A DNA stretch of 64,000 nucleotides from Cacajao melanocephalus. Taxonomy: Eukaryota; Chordata; Mammalia; Primates; Pitheciidae. Both the position numbers and the translations under genes were made by a program. How positions within the stretch are numbered: position 1 is the first letter of the stretch; every line of letters begins with the position of its first letter. The stretch covers positions 27,699-91,698 of the forward strand of contig CAUYLG010062077.1 of NCBI GenBank assembly GCA_963573385.1. The letters are read 5' to 3'. Positions 14,352 through 32,310 of this stretch are shown piece after piece. The notes beneath the pieces were generated by a model. The model did not search any database. It saw only the letters and a list, made by a program, of their open reading frames with translations, and had not been told where the DNA came from.

Positions 14352-14530
14352 TATAATCTGAATGCTGCTTGTGCATTACAATCACCTGGATACCTTTTAA
14401 AAAAAAAAAAGCCCCAGTTCCACACCAAACCAGTATCAAATGATTTGAAATCTCTGGGGATGGGGCTTAGCTCCCAAGGCTCCCCCAGGTGATTCTGATA
14501 AACAGGGAGCACCAAGAACCACTAATCCAG
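14352..14530 (+). mobile_element. MER5A-type hAT relic
   Basis: Non-autonomous Charlie text: catTACAATCACCTGGAtacc, ccccagttccacacc, aggtgattctgataaacagg and the AGAACCACTA end. Confidence 0.8.
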
Positions 14531-14778
14531 AACCCTTTAATCCAAGAACTGCAAAGCAAATGACCAAAGGTTAGTATCTCACACGCTAGTTATTTAAACA
14601 AATATGAATAAATAAAAACAATCTAGTGTTACGATTTACTGACATTCTCAGTTACAAAGAACTGTGTTTCTAGAGAAAAAGGAGAGCTCTATTAACCCTT
14701 TATTGGGAACTGGCCTTGCTAGAAACAGAATATAACTTCCTGACAATCTGATGAATCAGTTCAAAAAAACTTACTACA

Positions 14779-15086
14779 GCCAGGTGCTGTAGCTCACGTC
14801 TGCAATCCCAGCACTTTGGGAGGCTAAGGCAGGCAGATCACAAGCTCAGGAGTTTGAGACTAGCCTGACCAACATGGTGAAACCCTGTCTCCACTAAAAA
14901 TACAAAAATTAGCCAGGCATGGTGAAGCACACCTGTAATCCCAGCTACTCGGGAGGCTGAGGCAGGAGAATTGCTTGAACCCGGGGAGGGGGGAGGTTGG
15001 AGTGAGCCAAGATTGCACCACTGTACGCCAGCCTAGGTAACAGAACGAGACTCTGTCTCAAAAAAAAAAAAAAAAAAAAAAAAAAC
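14779..15086 (+). mobile_element. Alu, full length
   Basis: CAGCCAGGTGCTGTAGCTCA to an A26 tail. Confidence 0.95.
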
Positions 15087-15230
15087 CTGCTACAAAGTTG
15101 ACTACCTCTGGAGAATTCCTATCAATCATCAAGACAGTTAAAACAATGTTAGTCAGAGTAGTACAGACTGAAATTCCTCAACCTAACTCTTACTCACTAC
15201 ATCACACTAAAAGACTTAGTAGGTAGAAGT

Positions 15231-15459
15231 GGCTGGGTGTGGTGGTTCACATCTGTAATCCCAGGCGGGCAGATCACTTGAGGTCGGGAATTCAAGACCA
15301 CCCTGGCCAACATGGTGAAACCCTGTGTCTACCAAAAAATACAAAAATTAACTAGGTGCAATGGCGTGCACCTATAGTCCCAGCTACTTAGGAGGCAGAA
15401 TCTCTTGACCTGGGAGGTGGAGACTGCAGTGAGCCAAGATTACACCAAAAAAAAAAAGA
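15231..15459 (+). mobile_element. Alu with internal and 3' deletions
   Basis: GGCTGGGTGTGGTGGTTCAC; the left arm lacks the CACTTTGGGAGGC block and the right arm stops at GATTACACC before an A tail. Confidence 0.9.
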
Positions 15460-15662
15460 CCTAGTAGGACATAAAAAATTTGAGGGAAACACACATGATT
15501 TCAGAAAAATACATCATTTCTGACTTCCTCAACAAAGTTTTGAGTCCAGTGACATAGGAAAAGGCAAAGCAGTCTTGGCTGAAATTATATTTACTCTTTT
15601 CAGAACATAATCAGCAAAACTAACAAGACAGATTAAATAAGTAGACCGTTAAACTCTCTTAC

Positions 15663-15889
15663 CTTATGTGCAAGGCCAAGCCATCCTGTAGGCTAGAGAT
15701 CCCCAAATCAGAGAGTGTATCTGAGCCAACAGAAGCAGGTGACAAAGAGCCCTCCTTCTCCTCCAGTAGGTCCAGCTTCACCAGGTTGCTAATCTCATCC
15801 TCTGAGTTATCTTCGGACACAGAACCAATTATGAATCGAGAGTGCTGGTTCAGTTCCAGAGGTTTGGCCAAGGGAGATGATTCATCCAT
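15663..15889 (-). CDS. ACACA: ACACA first common coding exon (acetyl-CoA carboxylase 1 N-terminus)
   Basis: Acetyl-CoA carboxylase 1 is the cytosolic biotin enzyme that makes malonyl-CoA from acetyl-CoA, the committed step of fatty-acid synthesis. Only its regulatory N-terminus is encoded here: 75 codons plus two bases of the next, starting MDESSPLAKPLELNQHSRF and containing the acidic SEDNSEDEISN stretch, the LEEKEGSLSP serine segment and SDTLSDLGISSLQDG. In the family this part is unstructured and phosphorylated; the biotin carboxylase domain begins in later exons, off the left edge. The exon ends at a clean donor (ATAAG/gtaagag) that splits an Arg codon. The ATG at 15887-15889 is chosen because it matches the known N-terminus. 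As I recall, human has Pro and Gln where this copy has Ser4 and Lys9. Recognition from memory is very secure; the species meaning of the two changes is not. Confidence 0.96.
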
Positions 15890-15915
15890 TATACCTCCAA
15901 AATGAGCTCTTAGAG
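15890..15915 (-). other. ACACA: ACACA 5' leader of the first coding exon, with splice acceptor
   Basis: These 26 bases precede the ATG within the same exon. A long pyrimidine tract followed by ctccatag on the minus strand gives the acceptor at 15915/15916. The leader has no stop codon and reads LRAHFGGI into the initiator Met, so it is 5' UTR in some transcripts and an in-frame N-terminal extension in others. As I recall, the extended human isoform has VRAHFGGI here, so this copy would carry one Val-to-Leu change. Confidence 0.88.
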
Positions 15916-16375
15916 CTATGGAGAAAATGAAAAGTGAGAAAAAACAGGTTATGAATAATCATCTATATCTGAGGTCAGCCAGAGGTTTTATCTAATAAAC
16001 CACAGCTGAGACTTGGAAGCAAGGCAGTTTGAGAACTTCCTTGGCTATTCTATTTCAGGGCCTTTAATTTCTAAGGGAGGAAAATTGAGATCATGAAACT
16101 ATGCCTATAAATTAAAACTAGTTCCCTTTTCCTCAAAGAAATTTTTCTCAAAACACTGTAAGCCATTCCTAACCTCATTATCATTTGGCGATGTCGAAGA
16201 GATAATTATGATCAATGGGGAAACCTTCGAAGCAGGCAAAAGCTGCTTGTTGTGATATTGCTATTTTGGTTGTTAGTGATGGGGGAATGAATGGTAAGGG
16301 TTTGGGCAGAGTGATGGTTGTTTGAAATGGTATTTAAACTACATAATGATCATCTGGTTTCAAACACTACATATT

Positions 16376-16789
<414 letters not shown>

Positions 16790-16943
16790 AACATTTCCTG
16801 AAAGTGAATTGGAGATTACTTCAGCTAACTTTTATCTTTAAAACTAGAATCAAATATAAAAATAACATGCAACAGAAAAAGTTTGATGTCCAAATTTACT
16901 ATATATTTCTTCCTTGAAATATTACGTCTTAAAAAAACCTCCA

Positions 16944-17068
16944 GGCTGGGTGCAATGGCTCACACCTGTAATCCCAGCACTTTGTAGGGGAGGGGATCAC
17001 TTGAGGTCAGAAGCTGAAGACCAACCAGCCTGGCCAACATGGTGAAACCTTGTCTCTAGCAAAAATAC
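16944..17068 (+). mobile_element. Alu left-arm fragment
   Basis: GGCTGGGTGCAATGGCTCAC to TCTCTAGCAAAAATACAG. Confidence 0.88.
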
Positions 17069-18551
<1,483 letters not shown>

Positions 18552-18598
18552 CTCTTATAATTCTTACTGTCTGAGCAGATATCCACCTCCAAAAAGAA
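18552..18598 (-). CDS. ACACA: ACACA alternative 47-bp exon
   Basis: The exon is exactly 47 bp between a strong acceptor (pyrimidine run ending ctctttag) and the donor AAGAG/gtcagt. Read in phase with the next exon it encodes SFWRWISAQTVRIIR and joins through a split Ala codon. A 47-nt alternatively included 5' exon is known for mammalian ACC1, and the human extended isoform has a near-identical segment (SFWKWISTQTVRIIR as I recall). It has no ATG, so it is coding only when joined to an upstream exon that supplies one; otherwise it is 5' UTR. No such ATG exon was found in this window. Confidence 0.88.
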
Positions 18599-19121
18599 CT
18601 AAAGAGAGAAAGAGAAAGATGTGAAGGTTTTTTTTTAATAAACCAATTTTTGTCAATTCCTGTTTTGCTCAGCATAATACAAAGGTAATAATATACAAAG
18701 TATCTTTTTTTGAGTCAAATCTATTATTTAACTTAAAGCACAAATTTTAGCAGTTTATTAGTTGTTCAATTCTGTAAATCAAACACATTGAAGACTTTAT
18801 TGTTTATGAAAATATTAAACAATAGAAAAAGCTTACCATTTCACAAAGTGGCTTTTCCATTTGTATACTCGATGAATACATTTCAACATTTTCATTTCTA
18901 ATATTTCATCAAAAAAGAGGCAGTGGGGAGAAAAGAACCACCAGATTCTCTACAGTTCACTTAAGCTCTGATTATGCTTCCAAGCGGTTACACTTACCCA
19001 CAAAAGTTGGGAGCCAGGGGGAAGACAGAGCTCCCATTATACTAACTCCCTAAACTGTAAGGGATCTAGCAACTCTCAAAATCCTGGGTTTGCTTCTTAA
19101 GCCTGACAATTTAAATGTGTC
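18599..19121. other. ACACA intron upstream of the 47-bp exon, unique
   Basis: It contains the pyrimidine tract (minus strand) of the 47-bp exon next to 18599. Nothing else recognised. Confidence 0.6.
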
Positions 19122-19316
19122 TAGGGTAGAAATTCTCAAGTCTGATTGTTTATGAATCACCTGTGGAGCTTTTAAAAATTTTACAAAGTCTAAACTCCAC
19201 CCTCTATCTGCTGAATCAGAATTTTAGCTGGAAGCCCAGGGATATCAACTTTAAGTTCCACAGTTAATGGACACTGATGCAAATACAGGTTTGAGAACCA
19301 CTGGTCCAGGACAGAG
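19122..19316 (+). mobile_element. MER5A-type hAT relic
   Basis: GAAATTCTCAAGTCTGATTG..gaatcacctgtggagctttt..ctgctgaatcagaatttt..TTTGAGAACCACTG, with the inverted terminal ends typical of the family. Confidence 0.85.
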
Positions 19317-19504
19317 AAGAAAACAAAAGGAAAGAACCTATTACACTGATAAGGAAATCTACAACTTCCAAGAGAGGACCCCCTAAATGACAAGGGACAA
19401 GATTTAGGATATTAGGATTTATCCAGTTATGGAGTCTGAGATAGTATCATTCCCTACAATTGAGAAGAGGAAGGAAAAAGTTTGGATCATGTAACCAAAG
19501 ATGC

Positions 19505-19650
19505 AGTGAAGCTGGAGTTAAAACCTAGGACCAACCGGGCTCAAACCCTAACTCTGCCATGTATTGTTAAGTGACTGCAGATTTGAACAGGTCACTTAAT
19601 GTCTCTGTATATTTTACAGACAAGCCTCCTCATCCGTAAAAATAAAGTCT
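19505..19650 (+). mobile_element. MIR fragment
   Basis: ctcaaaccctaactctgcca..gaacaggtcacttaatgtctctg..tcctcatccgtaaaa. Confidence 0.8.
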
Positions 19651-19834
19651 TCTGGTCAGTGGTATGCACCTATAGATAGTACCAGCTACTTGGGAGGCTG
19701 AGACGGAGGTTTGCTAGAGTTCAGGAGTTAAAGGCTGCAGCATGCTATGATCACACCTGTAAAAACCCACTGCACTCCAGCCTGGGCAAAATAGTGGGAC
19801 CCCATCTTGAAAATTAATTAATTAATTAATTAAG
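19651..19834 (+). mobile_element. Alu right-monomer (FRAM-like)
   Basis: CTGGTCAGTGGTATGCACCT to CCCATCTTGAAAATTAATTAATT. Confidence 0.82.
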
Positions 19835-20115
19835 TTTAAAGAAGGTCATATGACTGCTGTGAAAACTAAGAATATATGAAAGGATTTTGTAAACTACAAT
19901 GCAATAGGCCAGTGTTTTTCAAACTATGAGTTACCACCCAGCAAAACATTAAGAAATCAATTTAGCAAGTTATAACCAATATTTTGAAAATGAAATAACA
20001 TAGAAAATGTAAAAATATATCATAGTTTATGAGGGTATCTATAGTTTTGTAAATTTTTGTTTCAGTTATAGGTCATGATGTAAATGACATTTTATGAGTT
20101 GTGTCATAAGTCTTA

Positions 20116-20650
<535 letters not shown>

Positions 20651-21072
20651 AAGTCTTAAAGCCACAACTAATCCTTACTCCTTCACTCCCTCCACTTTAT
20701 GCCCTCACTAGATAGCAAAGACAGCTAGTCAAGTACATAAACCAATGATTCTTAAAACTGTCTCAACTGCTGGAAATTTGATAAAAGCTATGGACCTTTT
20801 CTAGATAAAAATGTACCCTCATACAAAATTTTCCTTGCACACAGGTTTAGGATTCCTAAACTCCTGCCCTGAATTAGGTTAAGACCTTTCTCCAGAAAGA
20901 GGACGAAAAAAGAAGCTGACCTTTGGGGAAGGTTCATATAATTGCTGTCTTAGCTCTAAAACAAGGCCTTTTTCCAGATCTAGTCTGCCTACTCAAATAA
21001 AAATTATTTTCTTCATTATATCAAATTGTCGACAATGCCAAATTCTCTTTTATTTAAAAAATATATCATATA

Positions 21073-21331
21073 GGCCAGGCGCAGTGGCTCATGCCTGTAA
21101 TCCCAATACTTAGGGAGGCCGAGGCAGGCGGAACATACAGTCAAGAGATCAAGACCATCCTGGCCAACATGGTGAAACCCCATCTCTACTAAAAATACAA
21201 AAATTAGCTGAGCGTGGTGGCATGTACCTGTAGTCTCAGCTACTTGAGAGGTTGAGGCAGGAGAATCACTTGAATCTGAGAGGCACAGCATGCCACCATA
21301 CTCCAGCCTGGGTGACAGACTGAGACTCTAA
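21073..21331 (+). mobile_element. Alu, right arm shortened
   Basis: GGCCAGGCGCAGTGGCTCAT to GACTGAGACTCTAAAATAC. Confidence 0.93.
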
Positions 21332-21421
21332 AATACATATGTATATAATAATATATATTTTTTACATAAATATATATTATTTATATATCTATGAGACAGA
21401 TTTGAGAGTCTCAAATATATA

Positions 21422-21458
<37 letters not shown>
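21332..21458. repeat. AT-rich (TA)n microsatellite
   Basis: Alternating TA runs with short breaks, able to fold on itself. Sits between two Alus. Confidence 0.95.
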
Positions 21459-21459
<1 letters not shown>

Positions 21460-21461
<2 letters not shown>

Positions 21462-21767
21462 GCCAGGCACAGTGGCTCATGCCTGTAATCCCAGCACTTT
21501 GGAAGGAGGCCGAGATGGGCAGATCACTTGATGTTAGGAGTTCGAGACCAGCCTGGCCAACATGGTGAAACCCCATCTCTACTAAAAACACAAAAATTAG
21601 CCAGGTATGTTGGCAGGCACCTGTAATCACAACCACTCAGGGGGCTGAGGAAGGAGAATGGCTTGAATCCAGGAGGCAGAGATTGCAGTGAGCCAAGAAT
21701 ACACCACTGCACTGCAGACTGTGAACAAAGTAAGACTCTGTCTCAAAAAAATAAAAATAAAAATAAA
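21460..21767 (+). mobile_element. Alu, full length
   Basis: GGCCAGGCACAGTGGCTCAT to a tail of AAAAATAAAAATAAAT units. Confidence 0.95.
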
Positions 21768-21802
21768 TACACATACACACACACACACACACACACGTGT
21801 GC
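21768..21802 (+). repeat. (CA)n microsatellite
   Basis: ACACATACACAC followed by CA units and GTGTGCGC. Confidence 0.9.
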
Positions 21803-21874
21803 GCACAACTCTTGAAAATTTTTGTGGAAGACTCCCAACCTATGCCCTATGTTCCTGAAAATGGGGTAAAGCTA

Positions 21875-22164
<290 letters not shown>

Positions 22165-22171
22165 GAGTCAG

Positions 22172-22783
<612 letters not shown>

Positions 22784-23356
22784 CAGGGATATTTTTCTAA
22801 ATAAATACAACAGGTTTTACCAAATTTAGTTAATATATTCTTCCTTGAACTCAGATTATGGTGTATTTTCCATGCAATTCTAATAAAGAGGTAGCAATTA
22901 GTTTTTGCAGCCACTGATAAAAGTATCCAAGCTTATACAACATGTCCTTGCCTCTCAAGTCACAGTAAGTTCATTTAAATGTTTTCAAAGAGAGTAAGTG
23001 AATTTGCCTTTTTATTTTGTCATTTGTTGATGAATTTTTCAATGGATTTTGGTTATTAATTCAGTGATTCATAAAAAGATTACAGAGAATTTTACTTTAA
23101 AAACGATTTTAATTTACCACAAGTTTTAAATTTTAAAATAACAAGAACTTGGGTTCCAAATAGTGAAACAGACGCTGATTATTCAAAGATAAATAAGATT
23201 TGTCCCTAGCTAAGTTTCTGTAGACACCTAAATATACAATTACAGTGGTATAATAATCTCTGAAATCACTTACAGAAAATAAGATATAAATTTTTTTTAA
23301 AAAAGATAAAAAACAGTAAATTTTTTAAAAATTTTAAAAAGAAAAAAAAAATCTCT
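22784..23356. other. Non-repeat intron, nothing recognised
   Basis: AT-rich intron without a supported feature. Confidence 0.55.
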
Positions 23357-23490
23357 AGGCCAGGTGTGGTGGTTCGCACCTGTAATCCCAGCACTCTGGG
23401 AGGCTGAGGCAGGGGGATGGCTTGAGCCCAGGAGTTTGAGACCAGTCTGGGCACCATGGCAAGAACCCATCTCTAAAAAAAAATTTTTTA
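23357..23490 (+). mobile_element. Alu left monomer
   Basis: GGCCAGGTGTGGTGGTTCGC to CATCTCTAAAAAAAAATTTT. Confidence 0.9.
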
Positions 23491-23748
23491 AGTTAAAAAA
23501 AATCAATTAAAAATATAAAAATCTCTAGGTGTCAAAACACAAAAGAAGGGTAGTTTGTCCAAACTTGGAGTTGGAGTATAAAGATATTACAAAGGAAGAA
23601 CTGGGAAGATAAGCAAGGAGGGAGAGGAAGCAGCAATCCAGGTAGAAGGGACATTTGAATGAGAACCGGATGGCAGAAGATGCAAACTTAAGAGAAATAC
23701 TAGATATGAGTGGTTATAACAGAGCTTCTTCAGGAGCCAGCTGGAAGC

Positions 23749-24360
<612 letters not shown>

Positions 24361-24378
24361 ACTTTTTTTTTTTTTTAA

Positions 24379-24561
<183 letters not shown>

Positions 24562-24743
24562 TAAGAGAGTATTTCTTTAGGGTATAGTAGTTAGAGAAAG
24601 TAACATAATGTAATTATCTGTCCTATTTCCTATTTCTCAGTCTAGGGATATAGAATATTTTTCAAGGATGTAGCTGGTAAAACTCCTATATATTTCAAGA
24701 AATCTTTAAAGAAGTCTTGCCAAACTTCTGAAGAAAGATAGTG

Positions 24744-24998
24744 GGTTGGGCTGATCGCTTGAGGTCAGGAGTTCCAGACTAGCCTGGCCAACATGGTAAA
24801 ACCTTTTCTCCACTAAAAATACAAAAATTAGCCGGGCATGGTGATATATTCCTGTAATCCCAGCTACTCGGAGGCTGAGGCAGGAGAATCACTTGAACCC
24901 AGGAGGCAGAGGCTGCAATGAGCTGATATCGTGCCACTGCACTCCACCCTGGGCGACAGAGCAATACTCCTCAAAAAGAATAAATAAATAAAAATGAA
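24744..24998 (+). mobile_element. Alu, 5'-truncated
   Basis: Starts at GGGCTGATCGCTTGAGGTC and ends CAATACTCCTCAAAAAGAAT. Confidence 0.92.
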
Positions 24999-25047
24999 TA
25001 AATAAACTAAAAAGGCATAACCCACAAAAAGACCAAAAAGTAAGTAA

Positions 25048-25355
<308 letters not shown>

Positions 25356-25358
25356 TCA

Positions 25359-25652
25359 GGCTGGATACAGTGGCTCACACCTATAAGCCCAGCACTTTGG
25401 AAGGCTGAGGCGGGCTGATGATGAAGTCAAGAGCTCAAGACCATCCTGGCCAATATGGCGAAACCCCGCCTCTACTAAAAATTAAAAAATTAGCTGGGCA
25501 TAATGGCACATGCCTGTAGTCCCAGCTACTCAAGAGGCTGAGGCAGGAGGATCACTTGAACCTGGGAGTTGGAGATTGCAGTGAACCAAGATCACACCAC
25601 TTCACTCCAGCCTGGTCAATAAAGCAAGACTCAATCTCAAAAAAGAAAAAGT
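25359..25652 (+). mobile_element. Alu, full length
   Basis: GGCTGGATACAGTGGCTCAC to CTCAAAAAAGAAAAAG. Confidence 0.94.
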
Positions 25653-25654
25653 CA

Positions 25655-26800
<1,146 letters not shown>

Positions 26801-26803
26801 GGT

Positions 26804-27098
26804 TGGCCAGGCGTGGTGGCTCAAGCCTGTAATCCCAGCACTCTGGGAGGCCGAGGCGGGTAGATCACGAGATCAGGAGTTCAAGACCATCCCGGCCAAA
26901 ATGGTGAAACGCTGTTTCTACTAAAAATAAAAAATAAATTAGTAGGCGTGATGGCGGATGCCTATAATCCCAGCTATTTGGGAGACTGAGGCAGAATTGC
27001 TTGAACCTGAGAGGTAGAGGTTGCAGTGAGCCGAGGTTGTGTCATTGCACTCTACCCTGGGTGACAGTGTGAGACTACGTCTCAAAAAAATAAAAACT
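26804..27098 (+). mobile_element. Alu, full length
   Basis: TGGCCAGGCGTGGTGGCTCA to CGTCTCAAAAAAATAAAAAC. Confidence 0.94.
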
Positions 27099-27101
27099 AA
27101 A

Positions 27102-27409
27102 AGGCCAGCCACGGTGGTTCACATATGTAATCCCAGCACTTTCAAAGGCTGAGGTGGGCAGATCATGAGGGAGGTCAGATCGAGACCATCCTGGCCAACA
27201 TGGTGAAACCCCATCTCTACTAAAAATAGACAAAAAAATAGCTGGGCGTGGTGGCGCACACCTGTTGTCCCAGCTACTCAGAAGGCTGAAGCAGGAGAAC
27301 TGCTTGAACCCAGGAGGCGGAGATTGCAGTGAGCTGAGATTGCGCCACTGCACTACAGCCTAGGCAACAGTGTGAGACTCTGTCTCAAAAAAAAAAAAAA
27401 AAAAAAAAA
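27102..27409 (+). mobile_element. Alu, full length
   Basis: AGGCCAGCCACGGTGGTTCA to an A25 tail. Confidence 0.94.
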
Positions 27410-27705
27410 CCTAGGGGGGTCGAGGAGAGGGGGAAGCAACTTCACCTCTGTGGTATTTTCCCCAAAAACCCATAATCCTAGTGTAATCATGAGAAAATAT
27501 CAGAAAAAAATTGAACTGAGGGACATTATACAAAATACTTGACCAGTTCTATTCAAAATTATCAAGCCATTACAAAAAAAGAAAGACTAAGAAACGATCA
27601 CGTATCAGGGAAGATTAATGAGACATGACCACTAAATGCAATATGGTATCCTGCATTAAATATTGGAATAGAAAAACACAGTACTAAAAAAAAAAACCTA
27701 CAGAA

Positions 27706-27870
27706 GGCCAGCACCACAGTGGCTCATGCCTATAACCCCAACACTTTGGGAAGTCTAGGCAGGAGGATCACTTGAGGTAAGGAGTTTCAGGTTACAATGA
27801 GCTATAATGGAGCCACTGCACTCCAGCATTGGTGAAGGAGAGGGACCCTGTCTCTGGACAAAAAAAAAAC
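27706..27870 (+). mobile_element. Alu with large internal deletion
   Basis: GGCCAGCACCACAGTGGCTC; the left arm is joined to the right-arm end, then A9. Confidence 0.87.
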
Positions 27871-27961
27871 CAACAAAAAACAAAATGGGAAATACTGTTT
27901 TATAGTATAGTTACTATTGTACCAATGTTAATTTCTTAGTTTTGACTAAAGTATTGTGGCT

Positions 27962-28162
<201 letters not shown>

Positions 28163-28456
28163 CTACTTGAGGGAATCAGATAGGGTGTGACCTCCCACAC
28201 AGAGTCCCTACTGGGGCACTGCCTAGTGGAGCTGTGAGAAGAGGGCCACCATCTTCCAGACCCCAGAATGATAGATTCACGAACAGCCTGCACCATGTGC
28301 GTGGAAAAGCTGCAGACACTCAACACCAGCCCATGAAAGCAGCCAGAAGGGAACATGTACCCTGCAAAGCCACAGGGTGGGGCTACCCAAGACCATGGGA
28401 ACCCCCCTCTTGCATCAGCATGACCTCAGTGTGAGACATGGGGTCAAAGGAGGTCA

Positions 28457-28817
<361 letters not shown>

Positions 28818-29124
28818 GAGTTGATTGCCCCACTGGATTTTGGACTTGCATGGGGCCTGCTGCCCCGGTTTTGGCCAATTTCTCCCATTTGGAACAGCTG
28901 TATTTACCCGATGCCTGTACTCCCATTATATCTAGGAAGTAAATAACTTGCTTTTGATTTTACAGGTTCATAGGCAGAGAGGACTTGCCTTGTCTCAGAT
29001 GAGACTTGGGACTGCGGACTTTTGAGTTAATGCTGAAATGAGTTAAGACTTTGAGGGACTGTTGGGAAAGCATGATTGGTTTTGAAATCTAATGACATGA
29101 GATTTGGGAGGGGCTAGGGCTGAA

Positions 29125-29479
29125 TGATAGGGTTTGGCTATATCCCCACCCAAATTTCATCTTGAATTCCCACGTGTTGTGGGAGGGACCTGGTGGGAGG
29201 TAATTGTATCATGGGGTGGGGGTTTTCCCCATGCTGTTCTCGTGATAGTAAATAAGTCTCACGAGATCTGATGGTTTTAAAAACAGGAGTTTCCCAGCAT
29301 AAGCTCTCTCTTTGCCTGCTGCCATCCACGTAAGATATGACATGCTCCTCCTTGCCTTCCGCCATGATTGTGAGGCCTCCCCAGCCACATAGCACTGTAA
29401 GTCCACTAAACCTATTTCTTTTGTAAATTGCTCAGTCTCGGGAATGTCTTTATCAGCAGTGAGAAAACGAACTAATACA
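29125..29479 (+). mobile_element. THE1-type LTR
   Basis: TGATAGGGTTTGGCTATATC to GAACTAATACA, 355 bp, the usual THE1 LTR length. Hallmark blocks CACGTGTTGTGGGAGGGAC, GTCTCACGAGATCTGATGG and GATTGTGAGGCCTCCCCAGCC are intact. Confidence 0.95.
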
Positions 29480-29687
29480 TGGGCTCAGGTGATCCTCCCG
29501 CCTCAGCCCTCCTGAGTAGCTGGGACTAGGTGCACACCACTACACCCAGTTAATTTTTTTGTGATTTTTGTGGAGATGGGGTTTTGTCATGTTGCCCAGG
29601 CTGATCTCAACCTCCTGCTCAAGTGGTCCTCCAGCCTCAACTTCCTAAAATGTTAGAATTACAGGTGTGAGCCATCATCTCTGGTCT
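29480..29687 (-). mobile_element. Alu, 3'-truncated
   Basis: Begins GGGCTCAGGTGATCCTCCCG and ends GAGCCATCATCTCTGGTC; old copy immediately after the THE1 LTR. Confidence 0.88.
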
Positions 29688-29713
29688 GAAGTATTTTTAA
29701 AATAACTATTTTA

Positions 29714-29849
29714 GGCCAGGTGCCATGGTTCCCACCTGTAATCCCAACACTTTGGGAGGCTGAGGTAGGAGGGTCACTTGAGTCCAGGAGATCCAGGACT
29801 CCTAAGCAACAAAGCATAATGCCATTCCTATTTATGTAAAAAAAAAAAT
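29714..29849 (+). mobile_element. Alu left-arm fragment
   Basis: GGCCAGGTGCCATGGTTCCC to A11. Confidence 0.88.
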
Positions 29850-29850
29850 T

Positions 29851-30077
29851 TGGACGGACGCAGTGGCTCACACCTGTAATCCCAGCACTTTGGGAGGCCG
29901 AGACGGGTGGATCACGAGGTCAGGAGATTGAGATCATGCTGGCTAAAACAGTGAAACCCCATCTCTATTAAAAATACAAAATATTAGCCGGGCATGGTGG
30001 AACGCACCTGTAGTCCCAGCTACTCGGGAAACTGAGGCAGGAGAATCGCTTGAATCGGGGAGGTGGAGGTTGCAAGC
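29851..30077 (+). mobile_element. Alu (Y-like), 3'-truncated, left half of inverted pair
   Basis: GGACGGACGCAGTGGCTCAC runs to GGTGGAGGTTGCAAGCG, where it is fused to an opposite Alu. Confidence 0.92.
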
Positions 30078-30228
30078 GCTTCCACCACACCTGGCTAATT
30101 TTTTGTATTTTCAGTAGAGACGGGGTTTCACCATGTTAGCCAGATGGTCTCGATCTCCTGACCTTGTGATCCACCTGCCTCGGCTTCCAAAGTACTGGTA
30201 TTACAGGCGTGAGCCACCGTGCCCGGCC
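30078..30228 (-). mobile_element. Alu 5' half, right half of inverted pair
   Basis: CTTCCACCACACCTGGC to GAGCCACCGTGCCCGGCC, head-to-head with the preceding copy without a spacer. Confidence 0.92.
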
Positions 30229-30334
30229 ACAAGAAAGGATTTTTAAAAGCTAAAAATATGATCACAGCAATGAAAAAAACTCAGAAGATAAAGTTGAAGA
30301 AAAGCTTTCACAAATGAGAATAAAAAGTCAAAGA

Positions 30335-30615
30335 GGGCCAGGCTCGGTGGCTGATGCCTGTAATCCTAGCACTTTGGGAGGCTGAGGCAGGCAGGTCACC
30401 TGAGGTCAGGAGTTCAAGACCAGCCTGGCCAACATGGCAAAACCCTAACTGTACTATAAAAGTACAAAAATTAGCCAGGTGTGGTGCTTCGCGCCTGTAA
30501 TCCCAGCTACTTGGGAGGCTGAGGCAGGAGAACTGCTTTAACCTGGGAGGTAGAGGTTGCAGTGAGCCGAGATCTCACCACTGCACTCCAGCCTGGGTGA
30601 CAGAGTAAGACTCTG

Positions 30616-30645
<30 letters not shown>
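30335..30645 (+). mobile_element. Alu, full length
   Basis: GGGCCAGGCTCGGTGGCTGA to an A27 tail; left flank GTCAAAG and right flank TTCAAAG form a short target duplication. Confidence 0.95.
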
Positions 30646-30647
<2 letters not shown>

Positions 30648-31196
30648 CAAAGTGTTGAACAGGAGAGAAAAAGAAGATTAGATTAGAGAACCTGTTCAGA
30701 AGGTCCAATATGTAAGTAATGGAAGCTCCCAAAAGCAAGAACAAAACAGGGCAAAAATTTTAATCTGGCAATCATGCCAGATTGCCATAATGATTGCCAA
30801 ATTAAAAAGGCTCAACAAGTGCCTACCATAATGAATAAAAACAGACACCAAGGCACATCACTGAAATCTCAGAAACTGAACACAAGAAAAGATCCTACTA
30901 GTTTCCTGTGAGAAAAAAGTTCATATACAAATGATCAAGAATTTGAAAGCCTTTCAGACTTATCAGCAATAACAATGGAAGCTTGAAGGTTATTAAACAA
31001 TGCCTTCAAATTTCTGAAGGAAAATTATTTTCAATCTAGAATTTTAGACACAATAGGTTTCTGATCAATTGTGAGGACAGGACATATTTCCAGACATCAA
31101 AATCTTAAAATAATTACCTCCTAGAATGATGCAATTAGAAAACATAATTCATTTTACAAACACCAAAGCAATAACTGATATTGGCAAATATCATAA

Positions 31197-31541
<345 letters not shown>

Positions 31542-31569
31542 AAAATAACATATTCTTGCACATATGTAT

Positions 31570-31850
<281 letters not shown>

Positions 31851-32007
31851 ATATTCTTACATATTAATTACAAAAGGGAAAAGATATTTTTATAATGGAG
31901 AAATCTGATAGATACCATCTTAACTAAGTATTCAAACTAAATATCACCAATATTAGGACAAACTGACATTATATGCCTCTGGATGTGATGTAATAGAAGT
32001 ATACAAC

Positions 32008-32310
32008 AGGATGGGCACAGTGGCTCACGGCTATAATCCCAGCAATTAGGGAGGCTGAGGCATTAGGACTGCTCAGGAGTTGAAGACCAGCCTGGGCAAC
32101 AAAGTGAGACTCTGTCTCTAAAAAAAATTAAAGTAAAAAAATTAGCTGGGCATAGTGGTACATGCCTTCAGTCCCAGCTACAAAGGAGGCTGAGATAGGA
32201 GGATTGCTTGATTCTAGGAAGTTGAGGCTGCAGTGAGCCATAATTGCACCACTGCACGCTAGCCTGGGCAACATAGTGAGACTCAACTCCATCTCTAAAA
32301 AAAAAAAAAA
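32008..32310 (+). mobile_element. Alu (old), full length
   Basis: GGATGGGCACAGTGGCTCAC to CATCTCTAAAAAAA. Confidence 0.93.

Noticed and set aside
15666..15905. Plus-strand 79-codon ORF at the ACACA exon
   Set aside because: It is the antisense shadow of the ACACA coding exon.
28234..28434. ORF in THE1 internal sequence
   Set aside because: THE1 internal sequence is non-coding decay here; the frame ends quickly and has no motif.
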